Both the position numbers and the translations under genes were made by a program. A stretch of 60,289 nucleotides of DNA from assembly GCA_964624795.1 (NCBI GenBank), contig CAZUZS010000025.1, positions 1-60,289 of the forward strand, written 5' to 3'. Positions 19,693-29,120 of the stretch are shown here, piece by piece. The stretch is from CAZUZS01 sp964624795. GTDB taxonomy: Bacteria; Calditrichota; Calditrichia; RBG-13-44-9. Under the pieces are notes generated by a model that was given only the letters and a program-made list of their open reading frames with translations, was not told where the DNA came from and made no database searches. Each line of letters starts with the position of its first letter. Within the stretch, counting starts at the first letter, position 1.

Positions 19693-20844
19693 ATGAAAAA
19701 AACTCAGCCCAAGTACATTACAAAACTTGATAAAATTTCCGAACTCGATGTTCAGGAACAGGTAGAGTTGAAAAGAGTGACGGAAAAATTTGCATTTCGT
19801 ACCAACACCTATTATCAGGATTTGATAAACTGGGAGGATCCTGATGATCCGATTAGACGAATTGTTGTACCGGATATGGAAGAATTGGCAACGTGGGGAC
19901 AATTGGATGCTTCGCAAGAACACAGGTATCAAAAAGTGCATGGCCTGGAACATAAGTATGAATACACAGCGTTGCTGTTAATCAATGATGTGTGCGGCGC
20001 TTATTGCAGGTTCTGCTTCCGTAAGCGATTGTTTATGGATATCAATGATGAAGTAACACGGGATATTGCGCAGGGGCTCAAGTATATTCGCAATCATCCC
20101 AAGATTAATAATGTGCTGCTTACCGGCGGAGATCCGTTGGTAATGTCTACCCGGAAGTTGGGTTTGATTATTGGAGAATTACGCGAAATTGATCATGTGA
20201 ACATAATCAGGGTCGGCAGCAAAATGCCGGCTTTTAATCCTTATAGAATTTTGAATGATCCGGCACTGCTGGAAATGTTCGAAAAATACAGCTCCCCCGG
20301 TAAAAGTATTTATCTGATGGCGCATTACAATCATCCCAGGGAACTAACCGAGCAATCCATCAGGGCAATGAAAATGTTACAAAAGGCGGGAGTAGTTACC
20401 GTAAACCAGACACCGCTGCTGCGCGGAGTCAACGATGATCCGGAAACGATGGCGGAGCTGTTTAACAAGCTTTCTTATGCCGGGATTCCCCCTTACTATG
20501 TTTTCCAATGTCGTCCGACGGCCGGGAATAAAATGTTTGCCGTCCCAATCGAAGAAGGATTGGAAATATTTGAGCAGGCGCGCATGAAGTGCTCAGGACT
20601 GGCAAAACGGGCGCGTTTCGTGATGTCCCATGCAACCGGCAAGATAGAGATATTGGGAAAATCGGATGAACACACCTACTTTAGGTATCACCGTGCAGCG
20701 AATCCGGAGGAAAAAGCGAAATTTCTGATTTTCCGCAGCAACCCCGATGCTTACTGGTTCGATGATTATGAAGAACTGATAGATGAATATGACTATGAAA
20801 ATCCGTTCTACGGCCTTTTATATGAAAATGAAAAAGGTGCTTAA
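19693..20844 (+). CDS. KamA-family radical SAM aminomutase-like protein
   Basis: 383 residues related to lysine 2,3-aminomutase, a PLP- and [4Fe-4S]/SAM-dependent enzyme moving an amino group between carbons 2 and 3. The radical SAM cluster motif CGAYCRFC gives Cys101, Cys105 and Cys108; LLTGGDPL and the strand order around IIRVGSKMPAFNPYRI fit the KamA barrel. The PLP lysine is probably Lys317 (SHATGKIEIL), where classical KamA has a glycine-rich PGGGGK stretch, so substrate (lysine, glutamate or other) is open. The ATG is preceded by AAGGAG; a frame extension to 19642 is rejected. No lysine-fermentation genes are adjacent. A terminator follows. Confidence 0.88.
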   Translation: MKKTQPKYITKLDKISELDVQEQVELKRVTEKFAFRTNTYYQDLINWEDPDDPIRRIVVPDMEELATWGQLDASQEHRYQKVHGLEHKYEYTALLLINDVCGAYCRFCFRKRLFMDINDEVTRDIAQGLKYIRNHPKINNVLLTGGDPLVMSTRKLGLIIGELREIDHVNIIRVGSKMPAFNPYRILNDPALLEMFEKYSSPGKSIYLMAHYNHPRELTEQSIRAMKMLQKAGVVTVNQTPLLRGVNDDPETMAELFNKLSYAGIPPYYVFQCRPTAGNKMFAVPIEEGLEIFEQARMKCSGLAKRARFVMSHATGKIEILGKSDEHTYFRYHRAANPEEKAKFLIFRSNPDAYWFDDYEELIDEYDYENPFYGLLYENEKGA

Positions 20845-20909
20845 GAACAAACAAAAATTCTAAACACGGAAAAAGTTGAAGCAGTCTGTGAGGTTCTTAT
20901 CTTGCGATG

Positions 20910-20951
20910 CGGGTTGATATCATTGATGAAGATGTCAACCCGTTTTATTTT
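20910..20951 (+). terminator. Rho-independent terminator after the KamA-family gene
   Basis: A stem of about 12 base pairs (CGGGTTGATATC with GATGTCAACCCG, one G-T pair, nine-base loop) is followed by TTTTATTTT. Confidence 0.8.
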
Positions 20952-21110
20952 GTACCATGGAATGGCGTTTGGAGAATAAAGACATTTTAATTACGGGTAT
21001 GAAAAGGTTATGCGCCACCGTCAATTGATCGATCTTGATTTCCGCCTTTATGGAAAATATATTGCAGCCAAGCGATGATTTCTCTAATATATAAAAAAGG
21101 AAATACACTG

Positions 21111-21566
21111 GTGAAGAAAACTTTGATCCTGGGGATTGGAAATCTGCTAATGGGGGATGAAGGGATTGGTGTGCATGTGGCAAAACACATGGAAGAGGAA
21201 AAATCTTTGCCGGGTGTCGATAAAGTGGATGGCGGTACCGGCGGATTTCATCTCCTGGAATATTTCCACGATTATGGACGGGTAATTCTGGTAGATGCTA
21301 CTATCGATGGACAACCGCCTGGGACCATACGCATGCTGAAACCCAAGTACTCCAGCGATTATCCGCCGACACTTACCGCGCATGATATTGGATTGAAAGA
21401 TTTGCTGGATGCACTTTACCTTATGGACAGACAGCCCGAGATTGTTTTGTTTACTGTCTCCATCGAAAAACTGGATAAGGTCTCACTGGACCTTTCTCCA
21501 GAAATCAGGAATGCCATCGGGAAAACAGCGAAAATGGTTACGGATTTTGTTAAAGCTGAAATGTAG
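21111..21566 (+). CDS. hyaD: [NiFe] hydrogenase maturation protease (HyaD/HybD/HupD type)
   Basis: Endopeptidase that removes the C-terminal tail of the hydrogenase large subunit once nickel is inserted. The 151-residue protein starts with LILGIGNLLMGDEGIGVH and has the three metal ligands of the family at Glu17, Asp62 (VDATID) and His91 (TAHDIGL), close to Glu16, Asp62 and His93 known in E. coli HybD. I chose the GTG with AAAAAAGG about ten bases upstream; an in-frame ATG at 21075 lacks a ribosome site. It lies convergent to the respiratory block holding its likely substrate, about 6 kb from the large-subunit gene. Confidence 0.93.
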   Translation: MKKTLILGIGNLLMGDEGIGVHVAKHMEEEKSLPGVDKVDGGTGGFHLLEYFHDYGRVILVDATIDGQPPGTIRMLKPKYSSDYPPTLTAHDIGLKDLLDALYLMDRQPEIVLFTVSIEKLDKVSLDLSPEIRNAIGKTAKMVTDFVKAEM

Positions 21567-21772
21567 TGCTTTGCAGGTAATTTTTTTGAAGGGAACCTAA
21601 TACAATTCGGGTATATAGTCTGAGAAGACTACTCGTCGGATCACCACACTCTTTAATAATATATCAGGGCATTTGCTGATCCTTCTTGTAAAAAGCTGCA
21701 AATATGTGCTATCGCAGGATTTAATACCAAGCCATTGCCCATGCTTCGGCGGTAGCCGGAAGCGCAACTCCT

Positions 21773-23050
21773 CTATTTTTTTCCCATATCCCTTATTTTA
21801 AAGAATAGCGCGATAACCAGCACGGTAATAAAAATTGTGGCAATCCCAAAGCCGCGCCGTCGTGTATGATAATCCCTGATCTCTTTTTTTGACAAATCGA
21901 TGGCTTCACCGGTCTTTTTTAATCCTTCATCGGTCTTCTCTTTCACTTTTGCAGGCTGGAAAGTGTGGACCAAGGTACGCGATGTGATCAGATCCTGCCT
22001 GGCATCTTTAAGGATAAACAAAATATCCACATCGTCCATGCCCTTCTGCTGAACGTCTTTTAGCATTGTCTCCGCAGTATCATAATCGCTGACAAGCGTG
22101 CTGATATCTTCGTGAATTTTTCCGGCTGCCTGATATCCCTTGTCTCCATCCGAGTGGCAATTCACACAAACCGCTTTTTCGCTGGTGCCGACCATATTGT
22201 CGTTTGTCTTCATGACCCCGTGGTAGCCATGGCATTGCTCGCAGGCGTGAATTTCAAGCTTGGCATAAGCTGGTGCCATCGGACTCGATTCAAAATATTC
22301 CATGTTGCTTACATGACAATTCCCGCACACATGCGCCACAGATTCTACGCCGGGCGGGGTTGCACCGTGATTCCCGTGGCAGTCATTGCATGCCGGGGCG
22401 CCAATATCGTTGTTTTGCAGCAAATCCACCCCATGCACACTTTTTGAATATTCTTCATACTGGTTAGTGGGGATTTTGTATTCTTTCATGTATTCCGCAT
22501 CCCCGTGGCACTTGTTGCAGGTTCCTGGCACATTAAGAGCATAGACGGTCGAGCGTCCGTCCTTTACTCCGGCAATGCCGTGAGCGGTGTGGCAACTGGC
22601 ACATTCGGCGACCTTCTTATCACCTGTTCTCAGCCTTTTACCATGCACACTGGTGAAGTATTGCCTCACCTGATCGGTTTCAATTCGGGGCATGTATTTT
22701 CGCATAATGTCGATATGAGAATGGCACTTGCCGCAGAACTCGGGTATTTGATCGCGGTCGGGAACTCCCACAAAACCTTTTGCGGGATCCATCGCTTCGT
22801 CCATATCTTCGGCAGTGGGATCTCCGCCGTGACAGCCGGCGCAGGAAAGTCCCGGCTGAAGGTGAACATCATACTCTTTGAAATCTTCCGGCAGTATTTC
22901 ATTCTCCTTGTGGCAGGAGATGCAGTGGTCGTTTGCCAACAGGTTATCTGCTGTTTGGCCTTGGGCGATTGCTTCCACGCCGGAATTTCCAACAAAAAAT
23001 CCCAGTGAAGAAATAATAGAAAATATAAACATTGTTTGTATAATTTTCAT
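21773..23050 (-). CDS. Membrane-anchored nonaheme cytochrome c
   Basis: 425 residues with an N-terminal signal sequence and nine CXXCH heme sites (in order CISCH, CAGCH, CGKCH, CASCH, CNKCH, CNDCH, CGNCH, CEQCH, CVNCH). Extra histidines such as SVHGK and SVHGVD may be distal ligands. A helical stretch then leads to one C-terminal membrane helix (GFGIATIFITVLVIALFF), so the heme domain faces the periplasm. The gene follows the cytochrome b gene by 13 bases and has GAGGTC before its ATG. In this position it probably takes the role of cytochrome c1 or c552, accepting electrons from the Rieske/cytochrome b pair; the terminal acceptor is unknown. Confidence 0.93.
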   Translation of the reverse strand: MKIIQTMFIFSIISSLGFFVGNSGVEAIAQGQTADNLLANDHCISCHKENEILPEDFKEYDVHLQPGLSCAGCHGGDPTAEDMDEAMDPAKGFVGVPDRDQIPEFCGKCHSHIDIMRKYMPRIETDQVRQYFTSVHGKRLRTGDKKVAECASCHTAHGIAGVKDGRSTVYALNVPGTCNKCHGDAEYMKEYKIPTNQYEEYSKSVHGVDLLQNNDIGAPACNDCHGNHGATPPGVESVAHVCGNCHVSNMEYFESSPMAPAYAKLEIHACEQCHGYHGVMKTNDNMVGTSEKAVCVNCHSDGDKGYQAAGKIHEDISTLVSDYDTAETMLKDVQQKGMDDVDILFILKDARQDLITSRTLVHTFQPAKVKEKTDEGLKKTGEAIDLSKKEIRDYHTRRRGFGIATIFITVLVIALFFKIRDMGKK

Positions 23051-23063
23051 GCTGGATTGACCT

Positions 23064-24143
23064 CTACAGTATGTATCCTAAGATTGTCATTACAATGATA
23101 AAAATGATGGCGATGACGCCGATTACCGTCATAGGTTTGAGCACCGCCATAGTTCTCGATTTAATTTCCCAGAAGGGAACAAACATCCAGGCGATACCGG
23201 CAATAATGAAAAACAGGATGCCGACCAATTCGCCTTCGACGAATAGAATGTGTGCCGGCAGAAATTTCAGGGACTGAAACATGAACATGAAGTACCATTC
23301 GGGCCGAATTCCCGCCGGGGCCGGCGCAAACGGATCTGCCTTAAGTCCCAGGTCCCAGGGATAGAAAACAGCCAGATACAGCAGGACATTCAGAACGATA
23401 AGCCAAAGCAGCGCATCTCGCAAAAAGAAGTTGGGAAAGAAGGGCATCGATTTTTTTTCACTGTCAGGCAGTGCCTTTAGATGTTCTGGTTCGCTCATTC
23501 CCTGCCGCTGCACGAATAACAGATGCAGAACCACGAGAGTGGTAAAAATTGCCGGCAGCATGGCGACATGTATCCCGTAGAACCGCGTAAGCGTTGCGCC
23601 GGTCACATCCTCTCCTCCCCTAAGCACCAGCATCAATGGTTTACCGATGAGAGGAACTGCCCCGACGATGTCGGTGCCAACCTTAGTTGCAAAAAAGGCA
23701 AGCTCGTTCCAGGGCAGCAGGTAGCCGCTGAAACCGAATGCCAGAGCGACAGCAAAAAGGAGAAACCCTGTAACCCAGGTAAATTCCCTCGGCTTTTTGT
23801 AAGCCCGGGTAAAAAAGGTGCTGAACATGTGCACGAAGACAAAGAAAACAAGCAGGTTGGCGGACCAGCTATGAATGGAGCGTACCAGCCAGCCAAAATG
23901 CACTTTTGTCAGAATAAAGCGCATGCTTTCGTAAGCGCTGTCTGCACCGGGACGATAGTAAAACAGGAGCAGAATTCCGGATAAGATCTGCACCACAAAC
24001 AAAAAGAGCGTTACGCCTCCCATGTAATACCAAAACATGTGGCTGTGAACCGGGACTTCCTTTTTCCTCATAAAACTTATCAGGGGGGTTAAATCGTATC
24101 GCTCGTCGAACCAGCCAAAAATTTTCGATCCAATCTTTTTCAT
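23064..24143 (-). CDS. Cytochrome b (bc1/b6f-type, full-length)
   Basis: Quinol-oxidising membrane subunit. The 359-residue chain carries both the N-terminal four-helix heme domain and the C-terminal subunit-IV-like part. Heme b ligands are visible as two His pairs: SIHSWS with FVFVHMF (13 residues apart) and GIHVAM with VVLHLLF (14 apart). The Qo-site PEWY motif is present (IRPEWYFMFMFQSLKF). Fourteen-like spacing in one pair and thirteen in the other is normal for b-type families. A TTG nine bases earlier overlapping the Rieske stop is the alternative start. Tight linkage to the Rieske gene indicates one complex. Confidence 0.95.
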   Translation of the reverse strand: MKKIGSKIFGWFDERYDLTPLISFMRKKEVPVHSHMFWYYMGGVTLFLFVVQILSGILLLFYYRPGADSAYESMRFILTKVHFGWLVRSIHSWSANLLVFFVFVHMFSTFFTRAYKKPREFTWVTGFLLFAVALAFGFSGYLLPWNELAFFATKVGTDIVGAVPLIGKPLMLVLRGGEDVTGATLTRFYGIHVAMLPAIFTTLVVLHLLFVQRQGMSEPEHLKALPDSEKKSMPFFPNFFLRDALLWLIVLNVLLYLAVFYPWDLGLKADPFAPAPAGIRPEWYFMFMFQSLKFLPAHILFVEGELVGILFFIIAGIAWMFVPFWEIKSRTMAVLKPMTVIGVIAIIFIIVMTILGYIL

Positions 24144-24148
24144 ATCAT

Positions 24149-24604
24149 TCAACCCAGGGGATTAATAATAGTAATTTCATCATTAACTATATTGACGGTG
24201 TATTCGTCCAAGGGACGGGGCGGAGGACCGGAAATATTGCGGCCATCGAGACCGTATACGCCATTATGGCAGGCACACCAGATCTGTTTGGTGTCTTTCC
24301 GGTACTGCACAATGCATTGCAGGTGCGTGCAGGTTGCCGAGAGTGCATGAAATTCTCCGCTTTCGGTTTTTACCAAGATAACCGGTTGACGTCCGAATTT
24401 CAGAATTTTGTAGCTGTTGGGGGGGAATTCTTCCACTTTCCCGGCTTTGATCGAATTTACATTTGCTTCCGGTATTTTGGGCGGGATCAGATAGGAAAAT
24501 ACCGGATAGATGACACTCCCGATCCAACCCAGGATTCCACCTCCGATCAGGATATTCAAAAATCGCCGCCGACTCGTCTTTTTGGTTTTGTCTGAATCGT
24601 TCAT
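24149..24604 (-). CDS. Rieske [2Fe-2S] protein
   Basis: Moves electrons from quinol at the cytochrome b Qo site to the cytochrome c partner. The 151-residue protein has a Tat-type N-terminus (SRRRFLNILIGGG) that doubles as membrane anchor. The cluster motifs are CTHLQC and CACHNGVYG, fitting C-x-H and C-x-x-H ligation with the two disulfide cysteines. After the second box, GPPPRPLDEY is the usual Pro-rich stretch of bc/b6f Rieske proteins. The ATG at 24604 has AGG upstream; a GTG five codons earlier is possible. Its stop overlaps the region of the cytochrome b start. Confidence 0.95.
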   Translation of the reverse strand: MNDSDKTKKTSRRRFLNILIGGGILGWIGSVIYPVFSYLIPPKIPEANVNSIKAGKVEEFPPNSYKILKFGRQPVILVKTESGEFHALSATCTHLQCIVQYRKDTKQIWCACHNGVYGLDGRNISGPPPRPLDEYTVNIVNDEITIINPLG

Positions 24605-24845
24605 AATAGACCTATTCACTTTTCTTGATCATAAATTAAAAAACCAGATAATCACGTGTAAAATTGCAGGATTTCAAAATCATAAATGAGCAGCCCAATT
24701 TCTCCATTTTCATGTTCATACCCGAATAAATATTTCCGGAAAGTTCGGCGCTATGCCTGTAGAAACCGCGCTGCCGATGCTTCGCCAATCGTCTGCCCTT
24801 TCATCATTACTTGTGCAAATTTCAGATCGGAAAATCATTTGAGAA

Positions 24846-26495
24846 TCATTCCTCACTCGATGCTTTAGCTGCTATCTTCGCTCTCATTTTTGCATAGACA
24901 ATCGATACGATCACAAGGATTATGCCTAATAGAAGGAATGAAATAATGCGGTAAACTTCCGGTAGTTTGGCAATCCCGATAATAAAAATATAGAGAACCG
25001 TAAGGAGCAGCGTTAGAAGTGCCATCCAACGATACTTTTTATTGTTCAGCAATCGGCCCATTAAGTAATAGAAAATGGCAACCGCCATCCAGGAAAGGCC
25101 GATATAGTCTGCCGGTGCAGAATGATACAGAGCATAGGGAAAAATGAAAAATGCGGACACCAGATAAGCATTCCGCATCATCTCCGTCTTGAGTTCAAGA
25201 CGATGCTTTTTCCAGTTCAAGATTCGTGCGCTCAGCAATGCCACAATTCCGAAGCTCAGGCTGACCACCCCAACCCGCCCGGCAAGAACGAGGTAGCTAA
25301 GAAAAATCAGGAGATAAATAAAAAAATTGGCGACGATGATAATTTTTGACCGGAACCAGATGGCGGTCACAATTACCAGAAGGCTTTGCCAACTGAGCCA
25401 CACAAAGAAATCGGGTCGATGGAAACGGAAAATAATTGCCACGCTCAATGCCATATAACCCAGCATGGCATAGAAAAATGTGGCATATTTGCTTCTCTCT
25501 TTTACCCAATAAATGATGGACAAAACCAGAAATAAACCGGAGGTCGCGAGCTGATAAATGGCGATATGCGCCCGGAAACTGGTAATTGTTTCGAGCAAAA
25601 ATACGAGGTAGAATCCGGCCGCGTTCAAAAAGGCGCTGCTGATTGCGATGCTGTTCTCCTGAAAATCTGTAATGCGGTACAGGCTGCCCAGGGCGAAAAT
25701 GAGAGCGTAAAGCATAAGAAAGAGAAGATTGGCCGGTTGTGAGCTGACAAACTGAAGTGAATTCCCCAGGAAGGGATTGTTCAAAAACCAGAAAAAGTGT
25801 GTTAAGTAAGCAAGAACAATAGCATAAATCACAAGTTTCGGCCATTCGTTCTTTCGGGAAATATAAATTGCACTAATTCCCGCCACTGCAATCAAAGTGA
25901 ACGTGAAATACGAATATTCACTAAGAATGGCCGTCAGGTAGCCCAATGTTATGCCAATCCCAGCCAAAAACAGCGATCGTTTGTGTATGGCGACTGCAAG
26001 ATTTATTACAACGGCGACCAGAAGCAATGCTGATTCAACCACGCTGTTTGCAAGCGCCGGGTGTGGTGCAAAAAAGGAGAGTCGCAGCGCGGAAAAATAC
26101 AAAAGAACCAGTCCGCCTCCTAAGAAATAGTCGGCCAAAAATCCGTAAGATTTTTTTAAGAAATGGGAAATAGCGGTAATCACGCCCACCAGTGCGAGGC
26201 CCAGAAGGCTTGGGAAAACGGGTGGCAAATCCCGGTAGGGGAAGGTGAGCAGGAAGATGATGCCAACTGCCAGGACAATTATTCCCACTTTTGCGAACCA
26301 GAATTGGCCGATCTCGAACTCCAGATTATCACGGACCGCCGCATGATCCACATGGCTGCCATCCGCCGGTTCTGCCTGGATTAGCCCACCGCTGGACTGG
26401 ATCTCGAGAACTCGTTCTATGCGGCTGATTCTGGCTTCCAGTTTTTTCAGGTATCGAAGCACGTCAACTTCCATTTTCCCGGAAGGTTCTCCCAT
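24846..26495 (-). CDS. DUF2339-type polytopic membrane protein
   Basis: 549 residues. A short N-terminal coiled-coil (VLRYLKKLEARISRIERVLE) is followed by a soluble stretch, then about sixteen hydrophobic helices to the end, the layout of DUF2339 proteins, whose function is not known. The ATG is supported by AGGTG about nine bases upstream; the frame continues back to 26594 but the extra part looks non-coding. It lies between the hydrogenase terminator and the Rieske gene, about 240 bases from the latter, so it may be transcribed separately from the hydrogenase genes. No enzymatic motif was found. Confidence 0.8.
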   Translation of the reverse strand: MGEPSGKMEVDVLRYLKKLEARISRIERVLEIQSSGGLIQAEPADGSHVDHAAVRDNLEFEIGQFWFAKVGIIVLAVGIIFLLTFPYRDLPPVFPSLLGLALVGVITAISHFLKKSYGFLADYFLGGGLVLLYFSALRLSFFAPHPALANSVVESALLLVAVVINLAVAIHKRSLFLAGIGITLGYLTAILSEYSYFTFTLIAVAGISAIYISRKNEWPKLVIYAIVLAYLTHFFWFLNNPFLGNSLQFVSSQPANLLFLMLYALIFALGSLYRITDFQENSIAISSAFLNAAGFYLVFLLETITSFRAHIAIYQLATSGLFLVLSIIYWVKERSKYATFFYAMLGYMALSVAIIFRFHRPDFFVWLSWQSLLVIVTAIWFRSKIIIVANFFIYLLIFLSYLVLAGRVGVVSLSFGIVALLSARILNWKKHRLELKTEMMRNAYLVSAFFIFPYALYHSAPADYIGLSWMAVAIFYYLMGRLLNNKKYRWMALLTLLLTVLYIFIIGIAKLPEVYRIISFLLLGIILVIVSIVYAKMRAKIAAKASSEE

Positions 26496-26629
26496 GAAAT
26501 GACACCTAATAGAAATTGCCTGATTTTTAAAGCATCCTGCCTTAAGATATCTGTGCCCTGAAGCAGTATTTAAGTTTGCCTGCGTTTGGTGCAACGTAAA
26601 TGATCAAACAGGTTAATTCCTGAATAAGG

Positions 26630-26675
26630 GCGAAAATAAAGACAGGAGGCTTTTGCACCACACGAAGCCTCCTGC
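26630..26675 (-). terminator. Terminator of the hydrogenase operon
   Basis: On the minus strand a perfect 9-bp stem AGGAGGCTT/AAGCCTCCT with a 12-base loop is followed by a T-rich stretch (GTCTTTATTTTC). It starts about 20 bases after the stop of the hydrogenase cytochrome b gene. A small CCTGCATTGCAGG dyad lies just before it. Confidence 0.7.
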
Positions 26676-26694
26676 ATTGCAGGAGCCTTTTCGC

Positions 26695-27390
26695 TTAATC
26701 CTGTTCCTCGGTTTTTTGGAGGAATTTCCAGCCGCCAACCATTGAGGATGTGGTAGCCCGCTCTTCAATGTAATCGTGATAGAACACCAAATATACATGA
26801 ATGATTGAGAACACGATAAAGAACCACATCATCATGTGGTGCCATTGGCGAACCGCCATATCACCGCCCATCAATGGTACAATCCAGGCGAACAGTTTGG
26901 GAAACCAGCTACTGCTGGTTGCGGCATACAATCCAAAGCCGGTAATAGACTGAAACAGAAAAGTCAGGAACACCAGGAAGTAAGTGAGTCCGGCTAAAGT
27001 GTTGTGCCCGATGGATTTTAATGGCTTCTTACAAATTTGGATCACATCGAGACACAGAACATGCCAAATTTCTTCCCACTGTTCCTTCTTATATGGAATG
27101 AAATTCTTCCAGTTGGCGTAGCGATTTCCGACAAAGCCCCAGTAGATTCGGAAGAGGAAATTGAAGAAGAAGATAAAGGCAAACATAAAATGCAGAAATC
27201 GAATGGTACCAAAAATATACTGGCCAGACGCTTCCGCCGAGCTGGCAAATGCAGGGGGCTTTCCGATCAGGTAGCCGGTCACTGCCAGGACAAGGATGCA
27301 CAATGCATTTATCCAGTGATAGAAACGTACCGGAAGCTCCCACACGTAGATCTGGTAATATTCTGCATATTTCGATTTTGCTTGATCCAT
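26695..27390 (-). CDS. hyaC: [NiFe] hydrogenase b-type cytochrome subunit
   Basis: Membrane anchor that takes electrons from the hydrogenase small subunit to the quinone pool. The 231-residue protein opens with IYVWELPVRFYHWINALCI, typical of HyaC/HupC, and has four membrane helices at roughly 28-48, 68-90, 130-155 and 185-205 with several histidines suited to bind two hemes b (RFYHW, FLHFMF, RQWHHMMMW, IIHVYLVFYHD). It follows the large-subunit gene by 11 bases, completing the membrane-bound group 1 hydrogenase operon. Confidence 0.94.
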   Translation of the reverse strand: MDQAKSKYAEYYQIYVWELPVRFYHWINALCILVLAVTGYLIGKPPAFASSAEASGQYIFGTIRFLHFMFAFIFFFNFLFRIYWGFVGNRYANWKNFIPYKKEQWEEIWHVLCLDVIQICKKPLKSIGHNTLAGLTYFLVFLTFLFQSITGFGLYAATSSSWFPKLFAWIVPLMGGDMAVRQWHHMMMWFFIVFSIIHVYLVFYHDYIEERATTSSMVGGWKFLQKTEEQD

Positions 27391-27401
27391 TACATGCCCT
27401 C

Positions 27402-29120
27402 CTACATAAAGCTGATTCTGTTGAGATGCTTCCCTTCCGGATCGTGCAGATGGACGGCGCAGGCAATACAGGGGTCGAAGGAGTGAACGGTACGCAAAAT
27501 TTCCAGTGGCTGTTCGGGATTGGCCATTGGCGTATCCAATAGTGAAGCTTCGTAAGCGGACCGCTTGCCGTTTGCATCGCGGGGAGATGCATTCCAGGTA
27601 CTGGGGACAACTAACTGGTAATTGGCAATTTTCTCATCTTTTATATCAATCCAATGTGCCAATGCGCCGCGCGGCGCTTCGGAGAGACCAACTCCCTTGG
27701 CTTCTTTCGGCCAGGTTTTTGGTTCCCACTTTTCGCTGTTAAACATCCTTATGTCACCGTTCTTGATATTTGTTATCAGGTCCTGGTGGAACTCCTTCAT
27801 CCAGTGGGCGACCAATTTGGTCTCTAATCCGCGGGCTGCAGTTCTTCCCAGGGTGGAGAACAGGGCAGTTACCGGAGCATCAAATTTTTTGAGTGTTTCA
27901 GTAATAACTTCCTTAACATCGGTATTGCCCGAAGCAAAGGCGACCAGCAGGCGGGCCAGCGGACCCACTTCCATAGGATTGTCTTTCCATCGCGGTGTTT
28001 TGATCCAACTATATTTTCCGTCAACATTCAATTGCTCGTAGGGAGGTTTAGGTCCGGTGAAATTCAGGTCGGTCTCCCCGTTCCAAGGGGGCAGCGACTT
28101 GGCGTCTCCGCCGGCATATTTATACCAGGAATGCGTTACGTACTCTCTTACCTCTTCCGGATCTTCGCCTTTGACCTCAAAAACTTCGTTCAGGTTGCGA
28201 TTTAGGATTGCGCCCCGCTGGAATTTGAAATTACTGGGATCGTTATATCCATTTGTCGGCAAATCGCCATAAGCCAGGTAATTCTTCAATCCACCGCCAA
28301 TGGAGAACCATTCCTTGTAGAACGAAGCGACGGCCAGCAGGTCCGGAACATAGACTTGTTCCACAAAGTCTATCGCATTTCCAATCAATGTTCCGACATA
28401 GGCGAGGCGTTCGGCATTGATGGCGTTTGCGTCTTCGGTGTTTACTGCGCAAGGCACACCGCCAACCAGGTAATTGGGGTGTGGATTCTTTCCGCCAAAT
28501 ATGGTATGGACTTTTATAATTTCCTTCTGCCATTCCAGGGCATCCAGATAGTGCGCCACACCAATCAGGTTCACTGCGGGAGGCAATTTGTAGGCTGGAT
28601 GTCCCCAATACCCGTTGGCGAAAATACCAAGCTGGCCGCTTTCGACCAGGGCTTTTACGCGGTTTTGCACTTCTTTAAAATATGTTCGGGAATTTTTGGG
28701 CCAGGGGGAAATACTCTGTGCAATGCTCTCGGCTTCCACCGGATTTGCCTTCAAAGCGCTTACCACATCCACCCAGTCTAATGCGTGAAGCTGGTAAAAA
28801 TGCACCACATGGTCCTGAAGGTATTGCGCACAAAACATAAGGTTTCGCACCAGTTCTGCATTGGGCGGAACGACGATACCCACTGCGTTTTCTACGGTTC
28901 TGACAGATGCCAGTGCGTGGACAGTAGTACAAACGCCGCAGGCACGTTCGGTAAATGCCCATGCGTCCCTCGGGTCGCGCCCGCGCAATATTATTTCGAT
29001 CCCGCGAACCATAGTGCCCGAGGAATAGGCATTGGAAACCTTTCCATTTTTGACCTCGGCCTCAATGCGGAGGTGTCCTTCAATACGGGTAATAGGATCA
29101 ATGACGATTCTGGTCGACAT
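27402..29120 (-). CDS. hyaB: [NiFe] hydrogenase large subunit
   Basis: Catalytic subunit oxidising H2 at the Ni-Fe site. The 572-residue protein has the N-terminal nickel motif RACGVCTTVHA (Cys61, Cys64) and the C-terminal DPCIACAVH (Cys551, Cys554, His557). The maturation protease should cut after His557, removing a 15-residue tail. The N-terminus VIDPITRIEGHLRIE is typical of group 1 uptake enzymes. The ATG overlaps the small-subunit stop (TAATG) and has GGAGGCG upstream, giving tight translational coupling. Confidence 0.97.
   Translation of the reverse strand: MSTRIVIDPITRIEGHLRIEAEVKNGKVSNAYSSGTMVRGIEIILRGRDPRDAWAFTERACGVCTTVHALASVRTVENAVGIVVPPNAELVRNLMFCAQYLQDHVVHFYQLHALDWVDVVSALKANPVEAESIAQSISPWPKNSRTYFKEVQNRVKALVESGQLGIFANGYWGHPAYKLPPAVNLIGVAHYLDALEWQKEIIKVHTIFGGKNPHPNYLVGGVPCAVNTEDANAINAERLAYVGTLIGNAIDFVEQVYVPDLLAVASFYKEWFSIGGGLKNYLAYGDLPTNGYNDPSNFKFQRGAILNRNLNEVFEVKGEDPEEVREYVTHSWYKYAGGDAKSLPPWNGETDLNFTGPKPPYEQLNVDGKYSWIKTPRWKDNPMEVGPLARLLVAFASGNTDVKEVITETLKKFDAPVTALFSTLGRTAARGLETKLVAHWMKEFHQDLITNIKNGDIRMFNSEKWEPKTWPKEAKGVGLSEAPRGALAHWIDIKDEKIANYQLVVPSTWNASPRDANGKRSAYEASLLDTPMANPEQPLEILRTVHSFDPCIACAVHLHDPEGKHLNRISFM

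Noticed and set aside
26674..26700. Second hairpin CCTGCATTGCAGG as a separate terminator
   Set aside because: Short stem without a T-run; the adjacent 9-bp stem explains termination better.
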